Shown: positions 51,052 to 58,801 of the stretch, piece by piece
How positions within the stretch are numbered: position 1 is the stretch's first letter
Layout: the number at the start of each line of letters is the position of its first letter
NCBI GenBank assembly: GCA_900539865.1
Contig: UQDS01000004.1
Coordinates: 140,534-204,533 of the forward strand
DNA: 64,000 nt
Reading direction: 5' to 3'
Source: an uncultured Mollicutes bacterium
GTDB taxonomy: Bacteria; Bacillota_I; Bacilli_A; RFN20; CAG-288
Notes under the pieces: model-generated
What the model was told of the DNA's origin: nothing
Seen by the model: the letters and a program-made list of their open reading frames with translations, nothing else
The model's database searches: none
Program-made: the position numbers and the translations under genes

Positions 51052-52869
51052 ATGAAATACACAAAAGTTGTTGTCTCGTTATTGTCGTTGGCCTTTTTAG
51101 CAAGCTGTGGTCAAAAGGAGTCGGTAACACCTACAGATCGTCCGACAGAGCCAGTTGTCACCGATACAACTCCTACCGAAGTCGTCAAGCCGAGTGAAGT
51201 GGAAACAAATAAATTGGAAGACAAAATGTTTGCTGATTTAGCAAAAAGCTTCGGTCTCAAAGGCTTTGACCACGCCACTATGTATCTTGCCGGTCTTTTG
51301 CCGGAACCGATTGAACTTACTTTCGGACTTGAATACAGTTGGACTGCGGAACGCTTTGCCAAGACCGGTGGCGAACTTGTCTTAAAAGGTGATACGTTAA
51401 CTACACCAGAAGACATTGAAGAAATGGTAAATGGTTCCACTGTTGTTTATTCTAAGACGGAAGAGGGTTTATTAGAAGCTCGCGCTCTCTCTATGTCCAA
51501 CGAAATCGTTTCGCAAGCAGTCGTAGACGATCAAGATAATCCGTTAGAATATTTTGAAAACCCGTTCGCTTATGTTTACGCGGAAGATTTTGCTGCAACA
51601 GAAACTTTTGCTGCAGCTGCTAACCGTAAATACGCTTTCGAATTGAGAGAAGATGCTCAAGGCAGAGCAGATCTTCTTAACGCTTTTGGTCGTCTTTTAA
51701 TCGGTTCGGACCTTGTTACTGGCACTGCTGAAGATTCTTTAGCTACACTTCAATTCTATACCGATGGTTTCAAAGTCACAGGTTTAGAACTTGTCATCGA
51801 CGCTGATCCTAACGAAGTTACAGGAGAAGCTGATGCTCCGATTATCGGTGAAAAGTTTGCATTCGATATCGTTGCAGAAGGGGATGAAGTTTCCGTCTCT
51901 GATGTTCAGCCGGTTGCTGGAACTGCAGATCCTGTCTTAGATGCTGCCTTAAAGAAACTTGCTGCAGCAAAGAGTTATACCAATTCCTTAGAATTGAGAG
52001 ATGGATCTGGTGAAGTTGTAGACACCGCTAGCGTGAAAGTAGATGAACACGCTGCTGTGATTGATTATTCGAATGGAACAGGAGAAGCCTTCTTAAGCAC
52101 AGATAGTGGATTGATCGGCGGTCTAAAGGCAACAGGAGAGGACAAGTATGAATTAGTTGATTTACCTGCAGATTCTGCCTTAAGCCAACTCCTTCCGGAT
52201 CTTAATTTATCCGCATTGTTATTTGAAAAACAAGAAGATGGTTCTTATTTGTTAAAGGTAGATACCGCCGGCCTTGTGTTATCAACAGATTACTCTATGA
52301 TGATTCAATCTGAACTTGAATTAACTAGCCTTAAGGTCACAGTAGAAGGTGAATCTATCACATTGGCATCGGAAGTGGCTTCTATTGGAACAACCGTTAC
52401 TTATGTGGAAAAATACACCGGTATTGATACTACTAGCGTTGCTCTTACCGAAGAAGACTTTGTCGCTCCGGAACCTCTTCCTGGTTTGCTCGGCTGTTTG
52501 AGTCAAGAGGATGTAAACTACATCACACAATACTTCGTGGAAGAACACCTTGGCTTCATTCCTACGGTTGATGGATATACTTCTGCTTCAATTGTCGATG
52601 TCACCTTCGAGGATGGATCGGAAGCTCCTGCTTTTGCTGTTGACTGTGGAGACGCTGCTAGTGCTACAAGTGCTCTTGCTGCTTATTCTGAAAAACTCAA
52701 CGCAGATGCAAATTGGAATGCGCACGCTTCTATTCCAGGCGTTTGGGCTTATAAAGAGAAAGTCTCGGTTGAGTTTACTACGGGAGTTGAAGAAGTGTTC
52801 TTCGCTCTTCAAGTCGTTTCTCAAGATCAATATATCTTGATCTTACCTGGTTATTACACCGCTCTTTAA
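51052..52869 (+). CDS. Lipoprotein, intact tandem paralogue
   Basis: A 605-residue lipoprotein: signal MKYTKVVVSLLSLAFL, lipobox LASCG, a Thr/Pro/Glu-rich linker with PTDRPTE, then two similar halves. The halves share segments such as ADPNEVTGEADAP and KKLAAAKSYTNSLELRDGSG, and ALTEEDFVAPEPLPGLLG introduces a C-terminal domain. No family or enzyme motif is recognised. It is probably displayed on the cell surface. GAAAGGAG lies 11 bases before the ATG. It follows a paralogue of the same length and order that is broken by a stop codon. Confidence 0.72.
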   Translation: MKYTKVVVSLLSLAFLASCGQKESVTPTDRPTEPVVTDTTPTEVVKPSEVETNKLEDKMFADLAKSFGLKGFDHATMYLAGLLPEPIELTFGLEYSWTAERFAKTGGELVLKGDTLTTPEDIEEMVNGSTVVYSKTEEGLLEARALSMSNEIVSQAVVDDQDNPLEYFENPFAYVYAEDFAATETFAAAANRKYAFELREDAQGRADLLNAFGRLLIGSDLVTGTAEDSLATLQFYTDGFKVTGLELVIDADPNEVTGEADAPIIGEKFAFDIVAEGDEVSVSDVQPVAGTADPVLDAALKKLAAAKSYTNSLELRDGSGEVVDTASVKVDEHAAVIDYSNGTGEAFLSTDSGLIGGLKATGEDKYELVDLPADSALSQLLPDLNLSALLFEKQEDGSYLLKVDTAGLVLSTDYSMMIQSELELTSLKVTVEGESITLASEVASIGTTVTYVEKYTGIDTTSVALTEEDFVAPEPLPGLLGCLSQEDVNYITQYFVEEHLGFIPTVDGYTSASIVDVTFEDGSEAPAFAVDCGDAASATSALAAYSEKLNADANWNAHASIPGVWAYKEKVSVEFTTGVEEVFFALQVVSQDQYILILPGYYTAL

Positions 52870-52875
52870 TTGATG

Positions 52876-52906
52876 AAAAAAAGGTATCAGGCTCTGATAC
52901 CTTTTT
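52876..52906 (+). terminator. Rho-independent terminator
   Basis: AAAAAGGTATCAG pairs with CTGATACCTTTTT over a 3-base loop. Confidence 0.88.
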
Positions 52907-52985
52907 CTTTTGAACTGGTGAAAAGAAAAAATGCATTTTGCATGGAGATGTCATATGATATAAATGCAAATGGAGGAGTAAGCGT

Positions 52986-53642
52986 ATGAATGCAAGCGAA
53001 AAAGAACAAATACTTACCTCTTTGATTCAAAAACTACACGATGGTGTCAGTGAAGATTTGGTGAAAGAGGAATATTTAAAATATTTTCCTGAAGCCGAGA
53101 ACGCCTGGGAAAAGTCGATGAAAACTCGTGTTCCTGAAATCAAAAAAGACAGCGTTGTTTCTTCTTATCAGCTGGAAAGAGATCCGTTGGTTTTATTAGC
53201 GGAAGAAAATGGAGCCTTAAGAGCTCTTTTAAAGAACCTTTACTTTGATTTATCTAGTGAGAGACAGGATGATGTAACATTTAATATGATTGACTATGAA
53301 ATACATAGGCTGTTGTCGATTCGACTTCACTATGAAAAGATTCAATCGTTATTGTTCCCGTTGTTAGAAGAGAGAGGAGTCAAGAATTTAAAAGAGGTAG
53401 AAGAGAAAGAAAACGAGGTCGTTTCTTCTCTTGCTGAACTTGCAGATGCTGATTTGAAAAAAGAAGAGATCAAAGAAGCGGTAGTTAAAGTCTTAGATCA
53501 AATCGAATCTAACATCGTATATGAAAATCATTTCTTATTACCTGTGTTAGATGGGACACTCCTTGAAGCACAGAAAGAAGAGCTTTTGTTCAAAGAGCTT
53601 GAAATCGGTTTGACTTTACTAAGAGGAATCAATATTCTTTAA
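52986..53642 (+). CDS. DUF438/hemerythrin-like helical protein
   Basis: A 218-residue helical protein. The N-terminus (EKEQILTSLIQKLHDGVSED) matches the start of DUF438 proteins. The centre resembles the hemerythrin-like part of that family: RLHYEKIQSLLFPLLEERG and ENHFLLPVL stand where HHxxxEExLFPxLE and HxxxEExxLFP motifs are expected. Only some of the iron-binding His and Glu are kept, so iron or oxygen binding is doubtful. GGAGG lies 9 bases before the ATG. It is transcribed alone. Confidence 0.6.
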   Translation: MNASEKEQILTSLIQKLHDGVSEDLVKEEYLKYFPEAENAWEKSMKTRVPEIKKDSVVSSYQLERDPLVLLAEENGALRALLKNLYFDLSSERQDDVTFNMIDYEIHRLLSIRLHYEKIQSLLFPLLEERGVKNLKEVEEKENEVVSSLAELADADLKKEEIKEAVVKVLDQIESNIVYENHFLLPVLDGTLLEAQKEELLFKELEIGLTLLRGINIL

Positions 53643-53644
53643 AC

Positions 53645-53727
53645 AAAAAAACTCCACCAAATGATGATAAATATCTCTTACTTATTAAGAATGAGAAGAG
53701 AGATAAATCATTGATGGAGTTTTTATT
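53645..53727. terminator. Long imperfect hairpin between convergent genes
   Basis: AAAACTCCA...ATCTCT pairs imperfectly with AGAGAGAT...TGGAGTTTT over about 28 bases per arm, with A-run before and T-run after. It should terminate both the DUF438-like and flavodoxin transcripts. Confidence 0.65.
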
Positions 53728-54252
53728 TTACTTCAAATCGGCAGTTTCATTTCCTTGAATCCAGCGTTCAATCATGTCTTTGCAAGAAAGAACAAGGCTT
53801 CCAGGAAGCGGGAAGGGTCTTGTGATATTGCAAGTAGGTAAAAGCGTTCGAAGATGAGAAATGCTGATTCCTAGTCCGCTGTTTTCATGGGTGATGAAAG
53901 GATGGATGATTTTTTGATCTAACTTCTGTTTCTTTAAGTAGGACGAAACAGCAATGGGTAAATCGTCCCAGTAGATTGGGTAACCGAGATAAATGATGTC
54001 ATAGGAGGAGAGATCTGGATAAGAAATCAGGTCACAAGTTTTATCGGAAAGAAGATCTTTTCTTGCCTGTTCGACACAGGCGTCATAATCTTCCGGATAT
54101 GGTTCTTTCATCTCCAAAGAAAAAAGATCACCGTGGGTATGCGCTTGAATTTCTTTTGCTAACAGTTCTGTATTGCCAACAGGCAAGTACTTCACTTCCC
54201 CATCAACCCAGTTGTTTCCTTTGCGAGAAAAGTAGACAATTGCAATTTTCAT
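53728..54252 (-). CDS. Flavodoxin family protein
   Basis: A 174-residue flavodoxin-like FMN protein. The start MKIAIVYFSRKGNN has the strand and phosphate loop, although the usual TGNT is replaced, with GNTELLAKEI following near residue 26. YDIIYLGYPIYWDDLP near 98 is the conserved aromatic FMN contact. It is longer than short-chain flavodoxins and resembles the flavodoxin_4 type. It may carry electrons or reduce small compounds. Its start overlaps the stop of the GNAT gene upstream (ATGA), with GGAAAGAG as ribosome binding site. Confidence 0.8.
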   Translation of the reverse strand: MKIAIVYFSRKGNNWVDGEVKYLPVGNTELLAKEIQAHTHGDLFSLEMKEPYPEDYDACVEQARKDLLSDKTCDLISYPDLSSYDIIYLGYPIYWDDLPIAVSSYLKKQKLDQKIIHPFITHENSGLGISISHLRTLLPTCNITRPFPLPGSLVLSCKDMIERWIQGNETADLK

Positions 54253-54692
54253 ATCTCTCTTTCCATCAAGGTCATGAATGTAGATTCAAAGAAACCTTGC
54301 CTTTCATAATAAGTTTGAATTTTAGAACCGCGTAAAGTGACTAAAGAAAGCTTTGCGACATTTTGAGATTTCACTTCTTTCACAAGATGATTTAAAAGCA
54401 GTGTTCCTAACCCTTTTTTCTGTTCTTTAGGATCGATGAAGAATTCTTCCATGATAAAATCTTTGTGATCCATATAAGTTGCAAAACGTCCTAACAAAGC
54501 GCCGATTACAAAGCCGTCTTTTAACAAAATGTAAGAGAGAGATTGTGGAATAGAAAGGATTTCTTCCACTCTGTTTTGACAAGCAAGAAGACTCCATTCT
54601 TCCTTCCACGGATCTTCCAAAAAGGCTTTTTGCATGATTTCGATGACGCTAGAAACGTCGCTTTTTTCTAATTTTCTAATTTGTAATTCCAT
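54249..54692 (-). CDS. GNAT family N-acetyltransferase
   Basis: A 147-residue GNAT protein. The acetyl-CoA-binding signature is EQKKGLGTLLLNHL near residue 92, preceded by MEEFFIDPK, and the C-terminal YYERQGF strand-helix is present near 131. The substrate is unknown. It is the first gene of a two-gene operon with flavodoxin. It has no ribosome binding site; the -10 box ends 7 bases before the ATG, so the mRNA is probably leaderless. Confidence 0.82.
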   Translation of the reverse strand: MELQIRKLEKSDVSSVIEIMQKAFLEDPWKEEWSLLACQNRVEEILSIPQSLSYILLKDGFVIGALLGRFATYMDHKDFIMEEFFIDPKEQKKGLGTLLLNHLVKEVKSQNVAKLSLVTLRGSKIQTYYERQGFFESTFMTLMEREI

Positions 54693-54699
54693 AGTCTAA

Positions 54700-54729
54700 A
54701 GTATAACAAAAGAGCGATTTCAATTGCAA
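54700..54729 (-). promoter_or_regulatory. Leaderless promoter of the GNAT/flavodoxin operon
   Basis: Minus strand TTGCAA, 18-base spacer, TATACT, then 7 bases and the ATG at 54692. Confidence 0.55.
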
Positions 54730-54926
54730 ATAAGGTATTTTGCACAATCGATTTTATCAGTATACAAAACAAAAAGAACAAGTTAAAAACCCTAAATGAT
54801 CACGTGTTTTTTAAAAAAACTAAGCAGAATAATAAAATGTCTGTGTTTCTATTGTATCCTATTGCATTCAAAATCCGTTTGCAAAAAAATGGAGTATAAT
54901 ATCATAGCGAAAGAAGGTGTTATCTT

Positions 54927-55961
54927 ATGAAACATGCAAAACTCTTTCTGTTTTTAACAGCGAACATATTTTTAACCTCTTGCCAACCGGGAGGTAGCCA
55001 CACCAACAGTGAACAGATGGAAAGTGAGACAGATGCTCCCGCTACAGAAAAAATTCTTATCGATGCTTATGTGAAAGATGTAAGCAATACATCGCCGATT
55101 TTAGTCTCCGGTTTATTTGAAGGAAAGAAAGTAGATTATATAGTTTCTTCGCAACCGGTAATTCAAGCTGCGATGAGCAAAAACGATCGTCTCAGCATTT
55201 ATGAGAATATAGGGAAATCATTCGGACGCATTTATCAAACAGAAGGATTTCCACAAGCAGGACTCTTTGTTAAAAGCTCCTTACTTTCAGACGCGTCTAA
55301 AAAAGAGAGTGTTCTATCCTTTCTTAAGACATTTGATTTTGATTTAGATGATCTTGTCACCGGCGGAAAAGAAGCAGTGAACTATTTAAATGCTTATAGC
55401 GATAAAGCAGAAGAACAAGTAGAGCGCTTTGGTTATCAAGCAAAGATCTTATCCGCTCTTCAAAAAGAGAATGGATTAGCGTTTTTATCTTCTGAAAACC
55501 AACCGAAATTTGAGCAGTTACAACAGTTTTCTACGAGTTTGAACATCGATTTTAAAAAAGAGGATTTTTCTTCTCTTTACGGTGAAAAAATTCCGGATAA
55601 TGTGTCCTTCACGGATAAGCTTCCTTTCTCTATCATCACGCCAAAAGGGGCTCCCAGTGCCGTCTTTTCCCGCTACGGAAAAGAAAAAGAACTTGTGGAT
55701 TTTGCCTCTCCGAGTCAAGTGTCTGCAGAATTTACAAAACAAGAAAAGGATTTTATCGTTTTTGACAGCGTAAACGGGACAAAACTCAGTGCGAAAAACG
55801 ATCACTCCTATCAATTGGTTCGCATGGTGACTTTTGGAAACTTGTATCTTGTTAGCACAGGAAACGATGAAGATGGTAAAATAGACAACGAAGATATGAT
55901 TGTATCTTATGGTGAGAATCTTGTATCTGATCTCGCCTTTAAAGCGGTGTATAGTAAGTGA
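54927..55961 (+). CDS. ABC transporter substrate-binding lipoprotein
   Basis: A 344-residue lipoprotein: MKHAKLFLFLTANIFL, lipobox LTSCQ, a short Ser/Thr/Glu linker, and a binding fold of the NMT1/TauA type (for example ENIGKSFGRIYQTEGFPQAG and the C-terminal MVSYGENL-like end). It is paired with a TauC/SsuC-type permease, so it may bind a thiamine precursor, a sulfonate, a nitrate-like anion or a similar small compound. AAGAAGGTG precedes the ATG. The permease start overlaps the stop by 4 bases. Confidence 0.65.
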   Translation: MKHAKLFLFLTANIFLTSCQPGGSHTNSEQMESETDAPATEKILIDAYVKDVSNTSPILVSGLFEGKKVDYIVSSQPVIQAAMSKNDRLSIYENIGKSFGRIYQTEGFPQAGLFVKSSLLSDASKKESVLSFLKTFDFDLDDLVTGGKEAVNYLNAYSDKAEEQVERFGYQAKILSALQKENGLAFLSSENQPKFEQLQQFSTSLNIDFKKEDFSSLYGEKIPDNVSFTDKLPFSIITPKGAPSAVFSRYGKEKELVDFASPSQVSAEFTKQEKDFIVFDSVNGTKLSAKNDHSYQLVRMVTFGNLYLVSTGNDEDGKIDNEDMIVSYGENLVSDLAFKAVYSK

Positions 55962-56740
55962 AGCTGAAAGAATTTTTAAAAAAACAAGAAAAGCGAATCT
56001 ATGTTGTACTAGGAATCTTCCTTGTAGTTTTGGTATGGGAAATTGTTTCACTCAGCACCAATGAAAAATTCTTCCCGGAATTCTTTTTTACTTTGGGTCA
56101 ATCTTTCCTTCTTTTAAAAGAACAAGTGATTTGGCTTTCCCTGGGGTGGACATTCTTACGTCTTTTGATCGCCTTTGTAGTCAGCGCTATCATCGGTGTC
56201 AGTTTCGGAACACTCGCTGGTTACTTTCCTAAAATGAAGTATTTATTATCCCCTTTGATGACAGTGCTTCGTTCGATACCGACAATTGCTCTTGCAATGG
56301 TTTTTATCGTTTACGTTCCAAGTTTTTCTTTATACATCACTTCCCTTGTCATGATTCCACTCATCTATCAAGCGAGTTTAGAAGGAAGTGAAAAAGCCTA
56401 TCAAAAGTATGAAAACTTACTGCTGTTAAAAGGTAGAAAACATATTAGCAATATTACAAATGTCGTCTTTCCGCTCTCTTTAAACTATGCGTTATTAGGT
56501 TTTCTTCAGGCGCTGGGCTTAGGATTGAAAGTCGAAGTAATGAGTGAAACATTGGCTTACAAGTCAAATTATTACGGCATTGGTAAAACGATAACACAAG
56601 CCTATAACGATGCGGATTTCATCCGGCTAATGGCCCTGGTTTTACTGGTGTTAATGCTTTCTCTTATTTTGGAGTGCTTGATTGGGTTTACAAAAAGAAG
56701 GTTGGAGCAAAAAGTGGGTTTAAATAATAAAAAATCTTAA
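55958..56740 (+). CDS. ABC transporter permease, TauC/SsuC/ThiX type
   Basis: A 260-residue BPD-type permease with about six helices. The EAA-like cytoplasmic loop that docks the ATPase is at YQKYENLLLLKGRKHISNITNVVF-like residues 148-170 and LRSIPTIALAMVFIVY near residue 107 is typical of the SsuC/TauC group. The start codon is GTG in a GTGA overlap with the binding-protein stop. No ATP-binding gene follows: a terminator and a convergent gene come next, so the ATPase must be encoded elsewhere or shared. Confidence 0.82.
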   Translation: MKLKEFLKKQEKRIYVVLGIFLVVLVWEIVSLSTNEKFFPEFFFTLGQSFLLLKEQVIWLSLGWTFLRLLIAFVVSAIIGVSFGTLAGYFPKMKYLLSPLMTVLRSIPTIALAMVFIVYVPSFSLYITSLVMIPLIYQASLEGSEKAYQKYENLLLLKGRKHISNITNVVFPLSLNYALLGFLQALGLGLKVEVMSETLAYKSNYYGIGKTITQAYNDADFIRLMALVLLVLMLSLILECLIGFTKRRLEQKVGLNNKKS

Positions 56741-56777
56741 CTACTTCATCTAAAGATGTTAGTTTTTATCACAAAAT

Positions 56778-56807
56778 AAAACAGCAGTGCAAACCTGCTG
56801 TTTTTTT
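56778..56807. terminator. Bidirectional terminator
   Basis: AAACAGCAG pairs with CTGCTGTTT over a 7-base loop, followed by T-run. It is shared by the permease and the convergent gene at 56821. Confidence 0.88.
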
Positions 56808-56820
56808 GTGTAAATAAATG

Positions 56821-57954
56821 TTAATCCGTTATTTTTTTCACAAAACAACGTCTTAATTTATGCTCTTTCGAGTCGAAGCGTTTCCACATATTACGAATAC
56901 GCACATTGTCTTCCAAATTGAGATTTGTCTCTAAATGAGTAAGCTTTTTAAATTTTTTCAATTCTTTATGCATCTCATCCATGATGACTGCAGTGATGCC
57001 GGAATTTCGGTATTGCTGATCCACAGCAATCAATCCAAGATCAACGTATTTTGGTTGTTTTATCGCCAGGATCAAACGGATGAGACTGATTGGATAAAGA
57101 TGTCCTTTTCCTTTTCTAACGGCATCAGATATATCAGAGAACGTAAGCGATACTGCAACGACGTTATCTTCTTTATCGGCGATGAATTTGATTTGCTTTT
57201 TATCTAAGATAGGATAGATGTCTTGAATGATTTGCTCGCGTTGTTTTGCGTTGAAGGGAACTGTTCCATAAAGCTCACTATAGCAGCTTTGAATGGTGTC
57301 AAAGAAGGCGTTTCCGTACTTTTTTAACAGCGCTTTTTTGGAATATTGAGAATTGTCGATCACGTGCAATTCAAACTTTTTTAATACCTTCGTAGCAATC
57401 GAGTGAATTCTTTCATCTGCTTCTCGTTCAAAGCGAATTTGGCTTTCAACCCAATCGGTTTCTTTTTCAAAACCGTAATTTTCAATCAGCTTTTGGTAAT
57501 AAGGATAATTATATTGCTCTTGGTAAGTCTGATGTTGATCAAATCCATCGATCAACAAACCCTCTCTTTCAAAATCAGAGAAACCCAAAGGTCCACAGAG
57601 CGTATCCATCTGTTTCTCTTTGGCCCAATTTTCTACGGCTTGGAAAAGCGCGTTAGCGACTTCTTGGTCATCGATTGCGTCAAAGCGAGTAAAGCGCACC
57701 CGTTTTTCCTTGTGAGCTTCATTGTATTGCTTTTGTATGATTCCTTGAATTCTACCGACAATTTCGTTTTTTTGATATGCCAAAAAGAACACGCTATCTG
57801 TCACTTCCTCATAGGCGGAATTCCCATTTAAAACTTTCTTTTCATCCTGATAAAGTACGGGGACATAGTAGGGGTTATTTCGGTATAGCTTTAAAGGATA
57901 ATTGATGAACTTCCTTTTGTCTTTGTCGGTTAAAACTTGTTTGATTGCAATCAT
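56821..57954 (-). CDS. GNAT-like N-acyltransferase domain protein
   Basis: A 377-residue protein with a duplicated acyltransferase-like layout: an N-terminal part with LAYQKNEIVGRIQGII, a middle conserved segment CGPLGFSDFEREGLLIDGFD near residue 135, and a C-terminal GNAT-like strand LGLIAVDQQYRNSGITAVIM near 325. It resembles a family of large hypothetical N-acyltransferases found in Bacillota and Bacteroidota; the substrate is unknown. The ribosome binding site is weak (GAGTGAG 12 bases upstream). Confidence 0.6.
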   Translation of the reverse strand: MIAIKQVLTDKDKRKFINYPLKLYRNNPYYVPVLYQDEKKVLNGNSAYEEVTDSVFFLAYQKNEIVGRIQGIIQKQYNEAHKEKRVRFTRFDAIDDQEVANALFQAVENWAKEKQMDTLCGPLGFSDFEREGLLIDGFDQHQTYQEQYNYPYYQKLIENYGFEKETDWVESQIRFEREADERIHSIATKVLKKFELHVIDNSQYSKKALLKKYGNAFFDTIQSCYSELYGTVPFNAKQREQIIQDIYPILDKKQIKFIADKEDNVVAVSLTFSDISDAVRKGKGHLYPISLIRLILAIKQPKYVDLGLIAVDQQYRNSGITAVIMDEMHKELKKFKKLTHLETNLNLEDNVRIRNMWKRFDSKEHKLRRCFVKKITD

Positions 57955-58073
57955 TAAAATATCTCACTCTTGTGAAAAATTTTAACACAAAAAGATTGCA
58001 TTGATAAAACATTTTTCTCATTTGTGAAATTTTTATCGTGAAATGAAGAAGAAAGAGAAAGGTTCAGTTTCTT

Positions 58074-58643
58074 TTAAACCATAAACTTATCCAAATCCAT
58101 ATGAATGTAACGGACGATTTCTTGGCGCAGACGATGAACAAAACCCAATTTTGTCATTCCGACTCGGTAGAGAATCCTATTTTTTGCAATCCAACGAAAA
58201 TTATCCATAATAATCCCTGTGTTTTCTAAAAAACCATCTTGGGTGCTACATTCGAATATATCCCGATGTGATTTGCCTGATTTGGAACTGGAACAAGGGG
58301 CGATAAGGGCAAAATCTTTCGTTTGTGCAACAATGACGCAAGGGTGAGGATAGCAAAGTTCATAGCCGTTGTTCATCACTCCCATATCGACCATACAAAT
58401 TGTGCCGATTTTGTAAGGAAAACGATCTGGTTTTACTTTTTGGTTCTTCTCTAAAAAAAACATCGTAAAGTTGTTGATCAAATTGCCCAATTCATAACTG
58501 TTTAATGAGCTTGCATACTCGTTGAAATTCTTTAAGACTCGAATGTAATTTGCTCGCAACACAGGATTGGAAAAACCTCGTTCTTTTTTGGCAGTGCTTT
58601 TTTTCACTTCGTTGCTGATGATACTTTTATCAATCTCGAGCAT
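58074..58643 (-). CDS. PemK/MazF-like type II toxin, orphan
   Basis: A 189-residue protein. After about 85 helical residues it contains a PemK/MazF-type domain: YKIGTICMVDMGVMNNGYE, PHPCVIVAQ, FALIAPCSSS and a C-terminal helix region. This SH3-like fold is found in mRNA-cutting toxins. The start at 58643 follows GGAGG by 10 bases; the longer frame to 58721 would include the promoter region. No antitoxin gene is adjacent: upstream lies the alaS promoter and downstream the GNAT-like gene. The helical N-terminus might replace the antitoxin or bind another partner (inference). Confidence 0.65.
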   Translation of the reverse strand: MLEIDKSIISNEVKKSTAKKERGFSNPVLRANYIRVLKNFNEYASSLNSYELGNLINNFTMFFLEKNQKVKPDRFPYKIGTICMVDMGVMNNGYELCYPHPCVIVAQTKDFALIAPCSSSKSGKSHRDIFECSTQDGFLENTGIIMDNFRWIAKNRILYRVGMTKLGFVHRLRQEIVRYIHMDLDKFMV

Positions 58644-58743
58644 AATTGAATTCCTCCTAATACTTATTGGGGAAAAAGAATACAAATTTACAAGGAAGTG
58701 AAAATTATTTTTCGGAAACACAAATAAAATATATTACTTGTTA

Positions 58744-58749
58744 TATAAT
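58744..58749 (+). promoter_or_regulatory. -10 region of alaS
   Basis: TATAAT lies about 52 bases before the alaS ATG. The -35 region is weak. The leader is too short for a T-box. Confidence 0.4.
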
Positions 58750-58801
58750 ATATATTTGGTAAATTCTTAATGTCATCAACAATTATGAGGAGATTGAATA
58801 T

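Noticed and set aside
55518..56051. 177-codon minus-strand frame across the binding-protein/permease junction
   Set aside because: It is antisense to two real coupled genes and its translation is rich in basic and aromatic residues without any family pattern.
57403..57831. 142-codon plus-strand frame
   Set aside because: It is antisense to the GNAT-like gene at 56821, which has the conserved segment in this very region.
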